From assembly GCF_040706555.1 (NCBI RefSeq), contig NZ_JAPDRH010000002.1:558001-622000 (forward strand): a DNA stretch of 64,000 nucleotides, written 5' to 3'. Below are positions 7,572 through 16,290 of this stretch, piece after piece. The notes beneath the pieces are model-generated. The model made no database searches and was not told where the DNA came from. It saw nothing but the letters and a program-made list of their open reading frames with translations. Numbering within the stretch: position 1 is the first letter of the stretch; every line of letters begins with the position of its first letter. The position numbers and the translations under genes were made by a program. This DNA comes from Lentisalinibacter salinarum (GTDB lineage: Bacteria > Pseudomonadota > Gammaproteobacteria > Steroidobacterales > Woeseiaceae).

Positions 7572-10500
7572 TCAGCCCGAATGCTGCGGCAGCCGTGCCG
7601 CGCGCCGGCCGGCGACCCAGCGCTGGACGTCGGTCATCGCCAGATAGCTTGCCGGCACCAGCAGCAGCGCGATGGCCGTGACGAACAGCACGCCGAAGCC
7701 CAGGCTGATGGCCATGGGGATCAGGAAGCGGGCCTGCAGCGACGTCTCGAAGATGATCGGCGTGAGGCCGAAGAAGGTCGTCAGCGACGTGAGCACCACC
7801 GGCCGCACGCGGCGCACGGTGCCGGAGATCACCGCGTCCTGCAGTTCCACACCCTCCTTGCGGAAGTCGTTGATGGCGGTGATCAGCACCAGCGAGCCGT
7901 TGATGACCACGCCGGAGAGCGCAACCAGGCCGAGCACGCTTACGAAACTCATCGTGTAGCCCATGATCGCGTGGCCGAGCACGGCGCCGATCAGGCCGAA
8001 GGGGACGGCGAAGAGCACCAGCAGCGGCTGCACGTAGCTGCGGAAAGCGACGGCCATCAGCGCGTACATGGCGAGCAGCGCCAGCACCATGCCCCGCATC
8101 AGGCCGCCGATGGACTCCGCCTGCGCCTCCTGCTCGCCGGACAGGCTCCAGGTGAGCCCCGGCAGCTCCTGCTGCATGCGCGGCAGCACCTCGCCCGTCA
8201 GCGCGGCGGTGATCTGCCCGGCGTTGGCGACGTTCTCGTCCACGTCGGAGCTGACCTCGATGACCCGCTTGCCGTCCTCGCGCCGGATCTCCGTGAACGA
8301 GCGCCCCTCCGTCACCCGGGCGGCCTGCCCCAGCGGAATCTCACCGCCGCCGGGCGTGCGCACGATGAAAGTCTCCACGGAATAAAGCGTCTCGCGCTCG
8401 GACTCGGGCAGCCGCACGTACACGCGCAACTCGTCGCGCCCGCGCTGCTGGCGCAGGGACTCGGCGCCGAAGAAGGCGGCGCGGATCTGATTGGCGAGAT
8501 CGCTCTCGGTGATGCCGAGGCTGCGGGCCGCCGGCTTCAGCTCCAGGTCGAGCTGGGGTTTGCCTTGCTCCAGGCCGCTGTCCACGTCGAACACGCCCGC
8601 GTAATCCGCCAGCTCCCCGGCGAGCCGGGCGGCCGCGTGCTCCAGGGTCAGCACGTCCCGGTGCGAGAGCTGGATGGCCACCTTGGCGCCGGCGGCGGGA
8701 CCCACGGAATAGTTGTAGGTCATGCGCTCGGCCGCCGGCGGCTCGCCCACCTTGCGGCGCCAGCGGTTGGCGAACTCCTCGGCGCTCACCTCCCGGTCGC
8801 CGGCCGGCGCCAGGTACACGGTCACGAGCGCCCGGTGGCCGCCGGTCTGGGTGCCGATGCTGATGTCGCCGCCGCCGGTGTTGGGCTGGCTCTTGCCGAT
8901 CTCCGAGTAGATGCCGGTGACCAGCGGCTCGTCGCCGGTGACCACGTCCTCGCCACCGAGCTCCTTCTCCACCTCCCGGGCGGCGGCGATCATACGCTCC
9001 ATGACGCCGCGGGTCTCGTGCACCGGCGCGCCGAAGGGCAGCTCGACGCCCGCCGAGACGAAGTCGGCCTCCACCCGGGGGAAGAAGGTCAGCGGCACGC
9101 GGCCGCTGGCCAGCATCGCCCAGGCGACGATGAGCACGCTGAGTGCCGCCGACAGCGCCAGGTAGCGGCGCTCGGCCACCCGCTCGGCCGCCGGCCGGAA
9201 GCGATTCTCGATCCAGTTCTCCAGTCCGTTGGAGAACTGCTTCTGCCAGCGGTAGATCGGCCGCATCACGGGGTTCGGCCGGAACTGTCCGGAGCGGCGT
9301 ACGTGGGCGAGGTGAGCCGGCAGGATCAGCAGACACTCGACCAGCGAGAGCAGCAGGATCGGGATGACGATCATCGGGATGTTGATGAAGAATTTGCCGA
9401 TGATGCCGGGCACGAACAGCAGCGGCATGAATGCCAGCACGGTGGTGAGGACGGCGAACACCACCGGCGTCAGCACCTCCCGGGTGCCGGCCACCGCGGA
9501 GGTGAGCGGGTCGTTGTAGCGGCTGCGGTTGGCGAATACGGCCTCGCCCACCACCACCGCGTCGTCGACCACGATGCCCAGCGTCAGGATGAAGGCGAAC
9601 AGAGAGATGATATTGATGGAGATGTCCGCCATCGGCATGAACAGGAATACGCCGAGGAAGGAGATGGGCATGCCGAGCGTCACCCAGAAGGCGAGACGCG
9701 GCTGCAGGAAGATGCCCAGCACGATCAGCACCAGCAGTGCGCCGAGGCGGCCGTTCTCGATCAGCAGGCCGATGCGGTCGCGGAAGGCCTCCGAGGAGTC
9801 GTCCGTGACCACCAGGTTCACGGTGTCGGGCAGGTCGCCCTGCCGGGCGTCGATAAACTCGTGCACGGCGTCTGCGACGGTCAGCGGCGACTCGTCGCCC
9901 ACGCGGAACACCTTCAGCCGCACGGCCGGGTGGCCGTCGTAGAACGCCTCGGTGTCGGTGTCGCGGTAGCCGTCGACGATGGTCGCCATCTCGCCCAGTG
10001 TCACGCGGGAGCCGTCCGGATTGCTGATGACGGCGATGTCGTCGAACTCGTCGCCGAACTCGCGCCGCTCGGTGGTGCGCACCAGCACGTCGCCGCCGGC
10101 CGTCTTCACCGTGCCGCCCGGCAGGTCGATGGAGGCGGCGCGCACCCGCCGGGCGATCTCCGGCAGCGTGAGGCCGTAGCGGCGGAGCTGCTCCTGGGGC
10201 ACCTCGATGCTGACCTCGGGCGGCGGCAGGCCGTCCACCTCGATGAGCGTGATGCGCGGGTCGTCCAGCAGCTCGCCGCGCAGCTGCTCCGCCAGCCCGT
10301 CCAGCTCGCGAAGCTCAAGATCGCCGTAGACGATCAGGTTCAGCACCTGCTCCCGGTTGGTCGCCAGGGAGATGACCGGGCGCTCCGCGTCCTCGGGGAA
10401 GGAGGTGATGCGGTCCACGGCGCTCTTGACGTCGTTCAGCGCCTGGTCGGCATCGGTGTCGAGCAGCAGCTCGGCCAGCACGACGCCGCGCCCCTCGTTC

Positions 10501-10775
10501 ACGACCGAGCTGACTTCCTTGATGCCGTCGACACCGCGCGCGGCCTCCTCGACCGCGAGCACCACGCCCTCCTCCACCTCCTCGGGGCTCGCGCCCGGGT
10601 AGGACACGCTCACGGTGATGATGTCGAGATCGATCTCCGGGAAGACCTCCTGGCGCACCTGTTGGGCGAACAGCAGCCCGCCGACGATCAGCAACAGCAT
10701 CAGCAGGTTCGCCGCGACGGCATTGCGCGCCATCCAGGCGATGGGACCCCGCATGGCTGTGGGATCGGCGCTCAT
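7572..10775 (-). CDS. RND efflux pump inner-membrane permease
   Basis: A full-length (1067-residue) RND transporter with the twelve-helix, two-fold layout. The N-terminal helix begins ARNAVAANLLMLLLIVGG, the first porter region reads YPGASPEEVEEGVV, and TM4 contains the paired aspartates of the proton relay in LGIVVDDAVVVGE. A second helix bundle follows after about residue 850. Helix TM10 reads VLGLVALSGVVINGSLVLI. It is the last gene of a minus-strand operon, starting 4 nt after the adaptor gene. The subfamily looks like the hydrophobe/amphiphile exporters; the substrate cannot be named. No dedicated regulator gene is adjacent, unlike the second RND system of this window. Confidence 0.93.
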   Translation of the reverse strand: MSADPTAMRGPIAWMARNAVAANLLMLLLIVGGLLFAQQVRQEVFPEIDLDIITVSVSYPGASPEEVEEGVVLAVEEAARGVDGIKEVSSVVNEGRGVVLAELLLDTDADQALNDVKSAVDRITSFPEDAERPVISLATNREQVLNLIVYGDLELRELDGLAEQLRGELLDDPRITLIEVDGLPPPEVSIEVPQEQLRRYGLTLPEIARRVRAASIDLPGGTVKTAGGDVLVRTTERREFGDEFDDIAVISNPDGSRVTLGEMATIVDGYRDTDTEAFYDGHPAVRLKVFRVGDESPLTVADAVHEFIDARQGDLPDTVNLVVTDDSSEAFRDRIGLLIENGRLGALLVLIVLGIFLQPRLAFWVTLGMPISFLGVFLFMPMADISINIISLFAFILTLGIVVDDAVVVGEAVFANRSRYNDPLTSAVAGTREVLTPVVFAVLTTVLAFMPLLFVPGIIGKFFINIPMIVIPILLLSLVECLLILPAHLAHVRRSGQFRPNPVMRPIYRWQKQFSNGLENWIENRFRPAAERVAERRYLALSAALSVLIVAWAMLASGRVPLTFFPRVEADFVSAGVELPFGAPVHETRGVMERMIAAAREVEKELGGEDVVTGDEPLVTGIYSEIGKSQPNTGGGDISIGTQTGGHRALVTVYLAPAGDREVSAEEFANRWRRKVGEPPAAERMTYNYSVGPAAGAKVAIQLSHRDVLTLEHAAARLAGELADYAGVFDVDSGLEQGKPQLDLELKPAARSLGITESDLANQIRAAFFGAESLRQQRGRDELRVYVRLPESERETLYSVETFIVRTPGGGEIPLGQAARVTEGRSFTEIRREDGKRVIEVSSDVDENVANAGQITAALTGEVLPRMQQELPGLTWSLSGEQEAQAESIGGLMRGMVLALLAMYALMAVAFRSYVQPLLVLFAVPFGLIGAVLGHAIMGYTMSFVSVLGLVALSGVVINGSLVLITAINDFRKEGVELQDAVISGTVRRVRPVVLTSLTTFFGLTPIIFETSLQARFLIPMAISLGFGVLFVTAIALLLVPASYLAMTDVQRWVAGRRAARLPQHSG

Positions 10776-10779
10776 CCCG

Positions 10780-11973
10780 TCACGGGTTCCCGGCAGCCTC
10801 TTCCGCCCCGACCGGGAGTTCGTCCTGCAGCCTGAGCTTCATGCCCGGCACCGGCGAGGCGAGCGGGCTGGTCACCACCAGCTCGCCGGCCTCCAGGCCG
10901 CCGGTGATCATCACCTGGTCCGGCTTGCGCCAGCCCACTTCCACCCGACGGATGTCGAGCCGGCCGTCCTCGCCGTAGACGTAGACCCGGTCGCCGGCGT
11001 GCAGCCAGGCGCGCTCGAGCGCCACCACTTCGGTGACCCGGTCGCTCCCGATCTCCACGTCGACATAACTGTCGAACAGCAGCGGCAGGCCGCCCGTCTC
11101 CAGCGCCAGCGGATCGTCGATGCCGACCAGCACCCGGGCGAGCCGGCCGGCCGGGTCCAGGTCGCCGAGCAGCCGGAGCAGCCGGCCGCGGCGCACGACG
11201 GTCTCGGCGCCGCTGTCGTAACGGATCTCGACCGTCGAGCCGCCCCGGCCCTGCGCGTCCGGCAGCTCGAGGGCGCCGAGCCGGTCCACGGGTACGGCGG
11301 CGCGCACCCACGCCCGGTCGGTACCGGCCAGGGTGGCCGCCTGGCTCTGCGGCGACAGGGTCTGCCCCGGGTCCACGTTCTCTGTCAGCACCAGCGCATT
11401 GAACGGTGCGGTCACCCGGGTACGCTGCAGGTTCAGCTCGGCCTGGCGCAGCTGCGCCCGGGCCGCCGCCACCGCAGCCTCGGCGGCGGCCAGCTGGGGC
11501 TCGCGCAACGCCAGCGAGGGGTCGGCGGCCTCGTCCCGCTCGTCGGCGAACAGCCGCCACTCGCGCTCGGCGACCCGCCGGCGGCCCTGCTCGAGGGCGA
11601 GTCTTGCCTCGGCATCCGCCAGCCGGGTGCGGGCCGTCTCCACCGCCAGCTCGTAGTCCTCCGGCTCGATGCGGAACAGCAGCTCGCCGGCCTCCACGAG
11701 CCCGCCGGGCACCAGCGCATCGTTGAGTTCCACCACACGTCCGCCCACCTGGGGCTGCAGCACCACGCGGAGCGACGGCGTCACCACGCCCTGCGCCGGC
11801 ACGGTAAAGCGTTCGGTCCGGCTCTCGGCGGGCCAGGTCTCCACCAGCGTGCCCCGATCCACCCGGGGCGCCTTCTGGGGCTCCGTGCGGGTGGCCAGCA
11901 ACACGGCCGACAGCGCGATGCCGCCGACCAGCACGAGGGCCGCCGCGAGGGCCTGCCGACGGCCGGGGCTCAA
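10780..11973 (-). CDS. RND efflux periplasmic adaptor (membrane fusion protein)
   Basis: The TTG at 11971-11973 overlaps the stop of the upstream outer-membrane gene (TTGA), giving 397 residues. I prefer it over the internal GTG at 11934 because the latter would cut the N-terminal anchor. The anchor (ALAAALVLVGGIALSAVLLA) is followed by a biotinyl-lipoyl half-motif (LQPQVGGRVVELNDALVPGG), a long alpha-helical hairpin (ETARTRLADAEARLALEQ onwards) with a second lipoyl half (VTAPFNALVLTENVDPGQTL), then beta-barrel and membrane-proximal domains. It links the RND pump to the outer-membrane channel encoded immediately upstream. Confidence 0.88.
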   Translation of the reverse strand: MSPGRRQALAAALVLVGGIALSAVLLATRTEPQKAPRVDRGTLVETWPAESRTERFTVPAQGVVTPSLRVVLQPQVGGRVVELNDALVPGGLVEAGELLFRIEPEDYELAVETARTRLADAEARLALEQGRRRVAEREWRLFADERDEAADPSLALREPQLAAAEAAVAAARAQLRQAELNLQRTRVTAPFNALVLTENVDPGQTLSPQSQAATLAGTDRAWVRAAVPVDRLGALELPDAQGRGGSTVEIRYDSGAETVVRRGRLLRLLGDLDPAGRLARVLVGIDDPLALETGGLPLLFDSYVDVEIGSDRVTEVVALERAWLHAGDRVYVYGEDGRLDIRRVEVGWRKPDQVMITGGLEAGELVVTSPLASPVPGMKLRLQDELPVGAEEAAGNP

Positions 11974-13400
11974 GCGGCCCCCTTGCGCAGCAGCGAGACA
12001 CCGAGGGCGCGGCACAGCTGGATGCGGCCGCTGTACTGGTCGCGCCGGGCGCCGATCAGCGACTGCTCCAGGCTCTGCTTCGATTGCAGCGCGAGCAGCA
12101 CGTCGAGGAAATCCACCTGCCCTTCCTGATAAGCGGCGCGCGTCAGCGTCAGCACCCGCTCCGCCTCCGCCAGCTGGCGGCGCAGGCTCGTCACCAGGTC
12201 GTCCCGGGCACGGGTCTGCGCCAGGGAGACGGCCACTTCGGTCCAGGCATCGAGCAGCGCGCCGGCGTACCCGGTCAGCGCTTCCTCCGCCTCGGCGTCG
12301 CGCAGGTCGATGTTGGCGCGGCGCTGGCCGAAGTCGAACAGGTTGGTGGTGACCTCCGCGCCCGCCTGCCACAGCGTGTCGCTGAAAAGATCCTCCAGCA
12401 TGGTCTCCACGGAAATCAGGCTGCCGCTCAGCGACAGGGACGGGAGGCGCTGCGCGATGCTGGCCGCAAGCCGGCGGTCGCTGGCGGCGAGCGCCAGACG
12501 GGCGGCGCGGACGTCGGGACGGGCCTCCGGCAACGTGGCCGGCACGCCGGGATCCGGCAGCGGCGGCACGGCCGGCAGTCCCTGGTCGTCCGGCAGCGGG
12601 GCGGTATCCGGCGGGGTGCCGAGCAGGGCGGCGAGCTGATGCTCCAGCACCCTGCGCTGACCGCGCGCCACGCCCAGCTGGCCGTCCAGCCGCTGCAGCT
12701 GCTGGCGCTGGCGCCCCAGGTCGGCCGCGCCGCTCTGGCCCAGGCCGAACCGCAGCCGGGTAAGTTCGAGGAACTTCTGCGAGGTGGCCACCTGCTGCTC
12801 CAGCAGGGCCACCAGTTCACGCTGCGCGAGCAGGGACGCCCAGGTATCCGCCAGCTGGGCGCCGAGGCTCACCTCGAGCGCCGCCAGCGACTCCGCGGCC
12901 GCCTCGGCCTGCAGTGCCGCCGCCCGGTACTCGTTGCGCACCCGGCCCCACACGTCCACCTCGTAGCTCGCCGCGAGGGAGCCCTGGTACTGCTCCGATA
13001 CGCCGCCGGCGGGGAAGCCGGGAGGCAGCGCGTCGCCGGGGATCTGCGCGGCGAGGAAACCCGCACCCACCGCGTCGCCCCGGCTGCCCTCGATGGCGAG
13101 GTCCAGACGCGGCAGCAGCGGCGAGCGGGCACCCCGGGCCATGGCTTCGGCCTGGCGCAACCGCGCCACCGCCCCGCGCAGCTCGAGGCTGTCCGCCGCC
13201 AGGCGCGATTCCAGGGCGGCCAGGGATTCGCCGCCGAGGTCCCGGCACACCGCCTCCGCCGGTGCGCCGGCTGCCGGAGAGTCCGGCCAGGCGGACGGCA
13301 CGGGCAGCACGTCCTCCGCACCCTCGGGCGCGTAGCGGTGAGTCGAGCAGGCCGCCACACCGAGGATGACGGTCATGATTCCGAGGAGGCGCAGGGGCAT
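11970..13400 (-). CDS. outer-membrane efflux lipoprotein (TolC/NodT type)
   Basis: A 476-residue outer-membrane channel subunit. A lipoprotein signal peptide ends in the lipobox VAAC. Two copies of the outer-membrane efflux repeat follow; the first includes LRGAVARLRQAEAMARGARSP and the second starts near DVRAARLALAASDRRLAASI. It is the first gene of the three-gene RND operon (channel, adaptor, pump), so the promoter should lie in 13401-13524. NodT-like lipoproteins of this type trimerise and dock onto the RND adaptor. Confidence 0.9.
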   Translation of the reverse strand: MPLRLLGIMTVILGVAACSTHRYAPEGAEDVLPVPSAWPDSPAAGAPAEAVCRDLGGESLAALESRLAADSLELRGAVARLRQAEAMARGARSPLLPRLDLAIEGSRGDAVGAGFLAAQIPGDALPPGFPAGGVSEQYQGSLAASYEVDVWGRVRNEYRAAALQAEAAAESLAALEVSLGAQLADTWASLLAQRELVALLEQQVATSQKFLELTRLRFGLGQSGAADLGRQRQQLQRLDGQLGVARGQRRVLEHQLAALLGTPPDTAPLPDDQGLPAVPPLPDPGVPATLPEARPDVRAARLALAASDRRLAASIAQRLPSLSLSGSLISVETMLEDLFSDTLWQAGAEVTTNLFDFGQRRANIDLRDAEAEEALTGYAGALLDAWTEVAVSLAQTRARDDLVTSLRRQLAEAERVLTLTRAAYQEGQVDFLDVLLALQSKQSLEQSLIGARRDQYSGRIQLCRALGVSLLRKGAA

Positions 13401-13524
13401 GGTCAGCTTCGGCCAAGAGGGATGCCAATGATAACGCAGGCGTCATCGCCGGACGCGCGCACACAGCGTATTCGGGATGCCCCGCCGTCCGGATGCGGCG
13501 GCCGGGGGATCGTCGGGGCAGGCG

Positions 13525-14967
13525 CTAGTCCTGCAGCTGGAAGTTGATGCGGGTGGAAACCCGCTGGTCGATGGGCCGGCCGCGATAGACGCGGGGCCGG
13601 AAACGCCACTGCTCGACCGCGCGCAGACTGGCACGCTCGAACACTCGCTCGGGCTGCGCCTCGATCACCTCCGGGTCGGCCGTGCTGCCGTCCGCGAGCA
13701 CGGTGAACTCCACGTCCACCCAGCCCTCCTGCTCACGGCGGATCGCCGCACGCGGATAGACCGGCGGGACGATATCCGTGGCCAGCATCTCGTTGCCCGG
13801 GATCACCCGGCCGGACTCGCGCCGGATGAAGGCGCGATCCACCTCGTCCTGGAGCGCGGCGACCGTGGGCGCAGCCTCCGCCACGGTCTCGAGTTTCAGC
13901 AGCAATGCTTCGGCGTCCTTCAGCGCGCCCCCATCGAGACGATCACGGATGGCCACGGAGACGGCGCTCACCAGACGGTCACGGAAGCCGGCGACGCCGG
14001 GATCGTCCGCCATCGTGTCTTCGGCCTCCGCGAGCCATGCGAGGGCGTTGTCTTCCGGCGGCGCCATCAGGCGGCCGGCCGCGAGGCTTTCACGGCCCCG
14101 CGCCAGCGCATCCGGCTCTCCGGCGGAGGTATCCGCAGACGCTCCGGCCGTGTCGGCAGAGCTGGCGGCAGCCGTCGCCTCGGCCTTCTCCGCGGCCGCC
14201 GCTGCGGCAGCCGCCGCGGCGGCTTTCTCCCGCGCGCGCCGTTCGGCGGCCTGGCGGCGGCGCTCGGCCTCGCGGGCGGCGGCAGCGCGTTCGGCCCGGA
14301 TGGCGCCGATCTGCTCCCGCGCCGTCTCGACCAGCGCATCGTCCACCTGGGGCAGCGCTTCGGCGGCCGCGAGGCGATTTGCCGCCGTACCGTCGTCGCC
14401 GTCACGGGCCGCCTGCACAGCGTCCATGACCAGCCGCTGCTGCCGTGCGATCAGGGTCTCCTGCACTTCGACGATGACGGCATGACCCGGGGTGACGCTC
14501 GCCAGTTTACTGGCCAGTCGAGCCGCCTCGGAAAACTCGCCGGCTTCCATGAGAGCACGCACGCGGCCGGCCACATCGTCGGCCACTTCGGTCAGTTCGC
14601 CGGCGGCCTCGGCATGCTCGGGCTCCGCATCCAGCACCAGAGAGTAGAAATAGAGTGCGTTCTGTCCCGCCGGCTCCACCAGCATGCCGGCACTCGCCGC
14701 CATCCGTGCCTTGCCGAGATTGACGTCGGTGGCCTCGCCCGCTGCGGCACTGACGGAAAGGCCGGCTGCCGCGCTCTCGGTCGACGAAGACGCCACCGGT
14801 AACGGCGCCTCGAACAGCTGCTCCTCGGCAGCCCCGAACCGATCGGCGAGGAACCACGCGGCCGCCAGGCCGGCGACGACGAAACCCGCCACCACCAGCA
14901 GGATATCCGCGGTACGGCGCTGGCCGCCCGCGCCGGAATCCCCGCGCCGTGTCACTGCATCATTCAT
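13525..14967 (-). CDS. membrane-anchored protein with C-terminal TonB-type domain
   Basis: A 480-residue protein with one N-terminal membrane helix (about residues 22-42, ILLVVAGFVVAGLAAAWFLA). A helical TPR-like region and an Ala/Arg/Glu-rich coiled-coil segment (around residues 220-270) follow. The last 85 or so residues match a TonB C-terminal domain: GWVDVEFTVLADGSTADPEV and FERASLRAVEQWRFRPRVYRG. There is no Pro-rich spacer and no ExbB/ExbD gene nearby, so it may be a TonB-domain scaffold and not a classical energy transducer. The ATG abuts the stop of the response regulator gene (0 nt), so it is the third gene of the kinase/regulator operon. A TPR-TonB relative occurs at 39610. Confidence 0.8.
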   Translation of the reverse strand: MNDAVTRRGDSGAGGQRRTADILLVVAGFVVAGLAAAWFLADRFGAAEEQLFEAPLPVASSSTESAAAGLSVSAAAGEATDVNLGKARMAASAGMLVEPAGQNALYFYSLVLDAEPEHAEAAGELTEVADDVAGRVRALMEAGEFSEAARLASKLASVTPGHAVIVEVQETLIARQQRLVMDAVQAARDGDDGTAANRLAAAEALPQVDDALVETAREQIGAIRAERAAAAREAERRRQAAERRAREKAAAAAAAAAAAEKAEATAAASSADTAGASADTSAGEPDALARGRESLAAGRLMAPPEDNALAWLAEAEDTMADDPGVAGFRDRLVSAVSVAIRDRLDGGALKDAEALLLKLETVAEAAPTVAALQDEVDRAFIRRESGRVIPGNEMLATDIVPPVYPRAAIRREQEGWVDVEFTVLADGSTADPEVIEAQPERVFERASLRAVEQWRFRPRVYRGRPIDQRVSTRINFQLQD

Positions 14968-16275
14968 TCAGCTACGCACCCACAGTCTGCGCATCCCACG
15001 GATGCGGCTCACGAATTGCGCCAGCACCGCCGCGCCGTGGCGTGGCGGCCGGTCGGGCACGACGGAGTGGCGTTGCACGAGCTCCGGATTCTCCAGCAGC
15101 TGGATGTGGCGCAATACCGCGGCGTTCACGTTCTGCACCAGCCGCGCCTCGTCCATCGGCTTCGACATGTAGCGGAACACCTGCCCGTGGTTGATCAGCG
15201 AGATCATCTCGGCCGCATCACGCTCGTCGCTGACGACGATCGTGATGAGTTCCGGCAGATAACGCTTCAGCGTCGACAGCATGTTGCGCAGCATCGCCCC
15301 GTCGGTGCAGAAGTCGGTCACCAGGACACCGGCGCCGGCATCGGCGAGCAATTCCGTGACCTGCACCAGCGTGGATGCGCGGGTGACCCGGTAGCGCTCG
15401 CCGAGCGTGCGCTCGACGTGCCCCGCGAAAGAGGCATCGCTGGTGAACAGCGCCACGCCCACGTTGTCCATGTCTTCGCAGGCGCCGCTCCGCCGCGAAC
15501 CCTCAGCTTCGTCGCCGCCGATCACGATGGTGTCGACGAACTCCGTGCCGGAGTCGCCCGACAGGACGATCTCGACCGACTCTTCCTCCGCCCGCTCGCC
15601 CGCCGTCACGCCGCCGCTCGTCTCCTGACGCCGCGGTTTTTCTCTCTCGAGCTCCAGGGCCAGGTTCGGGACCGTCGCCGCATGATCCTCCGCGGACGCC
15701 GTGGCGTGCGCCGGCGCTTCGGCTGCCGTCGGCACCGGCTCCGGCCGCCGTATCGGTCCGGAATCGGGCTCGGGAACGGGCTCGGGCTCGGACGCCGGTT
15801 CGGGCTGCGGCGTCGCGGGGGCCGCCTCCAGCACGGTGGCCGCACGCGCGGCTGCCCCCGACTGGCGCGCGGCCTGCACCGCCTCCGCCAGGGTTTCGCG
15901 CAGCTCCTGCGGCGGGCAAGGCTTCGACAGGAAACGGAACACCTCGCCGATGTTGATGGAGCCCTCGATGGCGTCCAGGTCCGCGTAGCCCGTCAGCAGG
16001 ATGCGCACGGCGGAGGGCGCGCAGCGACGCACCTCTCCCAGCACCTCCACACCGGAGAGACCGGGCATGCGCTGGTCGGCGATGATCACGTCCACGCTTT
16101 CCTGTTCGGCGATGCGGATCGCCTCGGCTCCGTCGGTCGTGAGATACAGTTCGTAGTCCCGGCGGAAAAGCGCCCGCATGGAGTTGAGCACGCGCTTCTC
16201 GTCGTCGACGAACAGGATTTTCGGCTTGCTGCCGGGCTCGTCGTCGGGTGCGCTGATGCGTGCGGTCTGGGCCAT
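14968..16275 (-). CDS. response regulator with two receiver domains and no output domain
   Basis: A 435-residue protein. Receiver 1 (about residues 18-135) has all key residues: acidic pair D24/D25, phospho-acceptor D67 in IIADQRMPG, and K118 in FRFLSKP. A disordered Pro/Glu-rich linker of about 130 residues follows. Receiver 2 (about 270-385) has an Asp at the acceptor place (VLVTDFCTDG) and the FRYMSKP lysine, but its N-terminal acidic pair is missing (ALFTSDASF), so it may not be phosphorylated. Both receivers resemble those of RpfG-type regulators (INxGxVFRFxSKP), yet no HD-GYP or DNA-binding domain is present. The gene lies 15 nt downstream of a sensor kinase gene and directly upstream of the TonB-domain gene. 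Confidence 0.88.
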   Translation of the reverse strand: MAQTARISAPDDEPGSKPKILFVDDEKRVLNSMRALFRRDYELYLTTDGAEAIRIAEQESVDVIIADQRMPGLSGVEVLGEVRRCAPSAVRILLTGYADLDAIEGSINIGEVFRFLSKPCPPQELRETLAEAVQAARQSGAAARAATVLEAAPATPQPEPASEPEPVPEPDSGPIRRPEPVPTAAEAPAHATASAEDHAATVPNLALELEREKPRRQETSGGVTAGERAEEESVEIVLSGDSGTEFVDTIVIGGDEAEGSRRSGACEDMDNVGVALFTSDASFAGHVERTLGERYRVTRASTLVQVTELLADAGAGVLVTDFCTDGAMLRNMLSTLKRYLPELITIVVSDERDAAEMISLINHGQVFRYMSKPMDEARLVQNVNAAVLRHIQLLENPELVQRHSVVPDRPPRHGAAVLAQFVSRIRGMRRLWVRS

Positions 16276-16290
16276 CCGTTGCCGACCTCC

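Noticed and set aside
7389..10835. Very long open frame on the plus strand opposite the first RND pump
   Set aside because: Its composition (His, Gln, Arg-rich without domains) and its exact antisense position to a clear RND gene mark it as a high-GC shadow. The same applies to 28994-32212 and 57756-61235.
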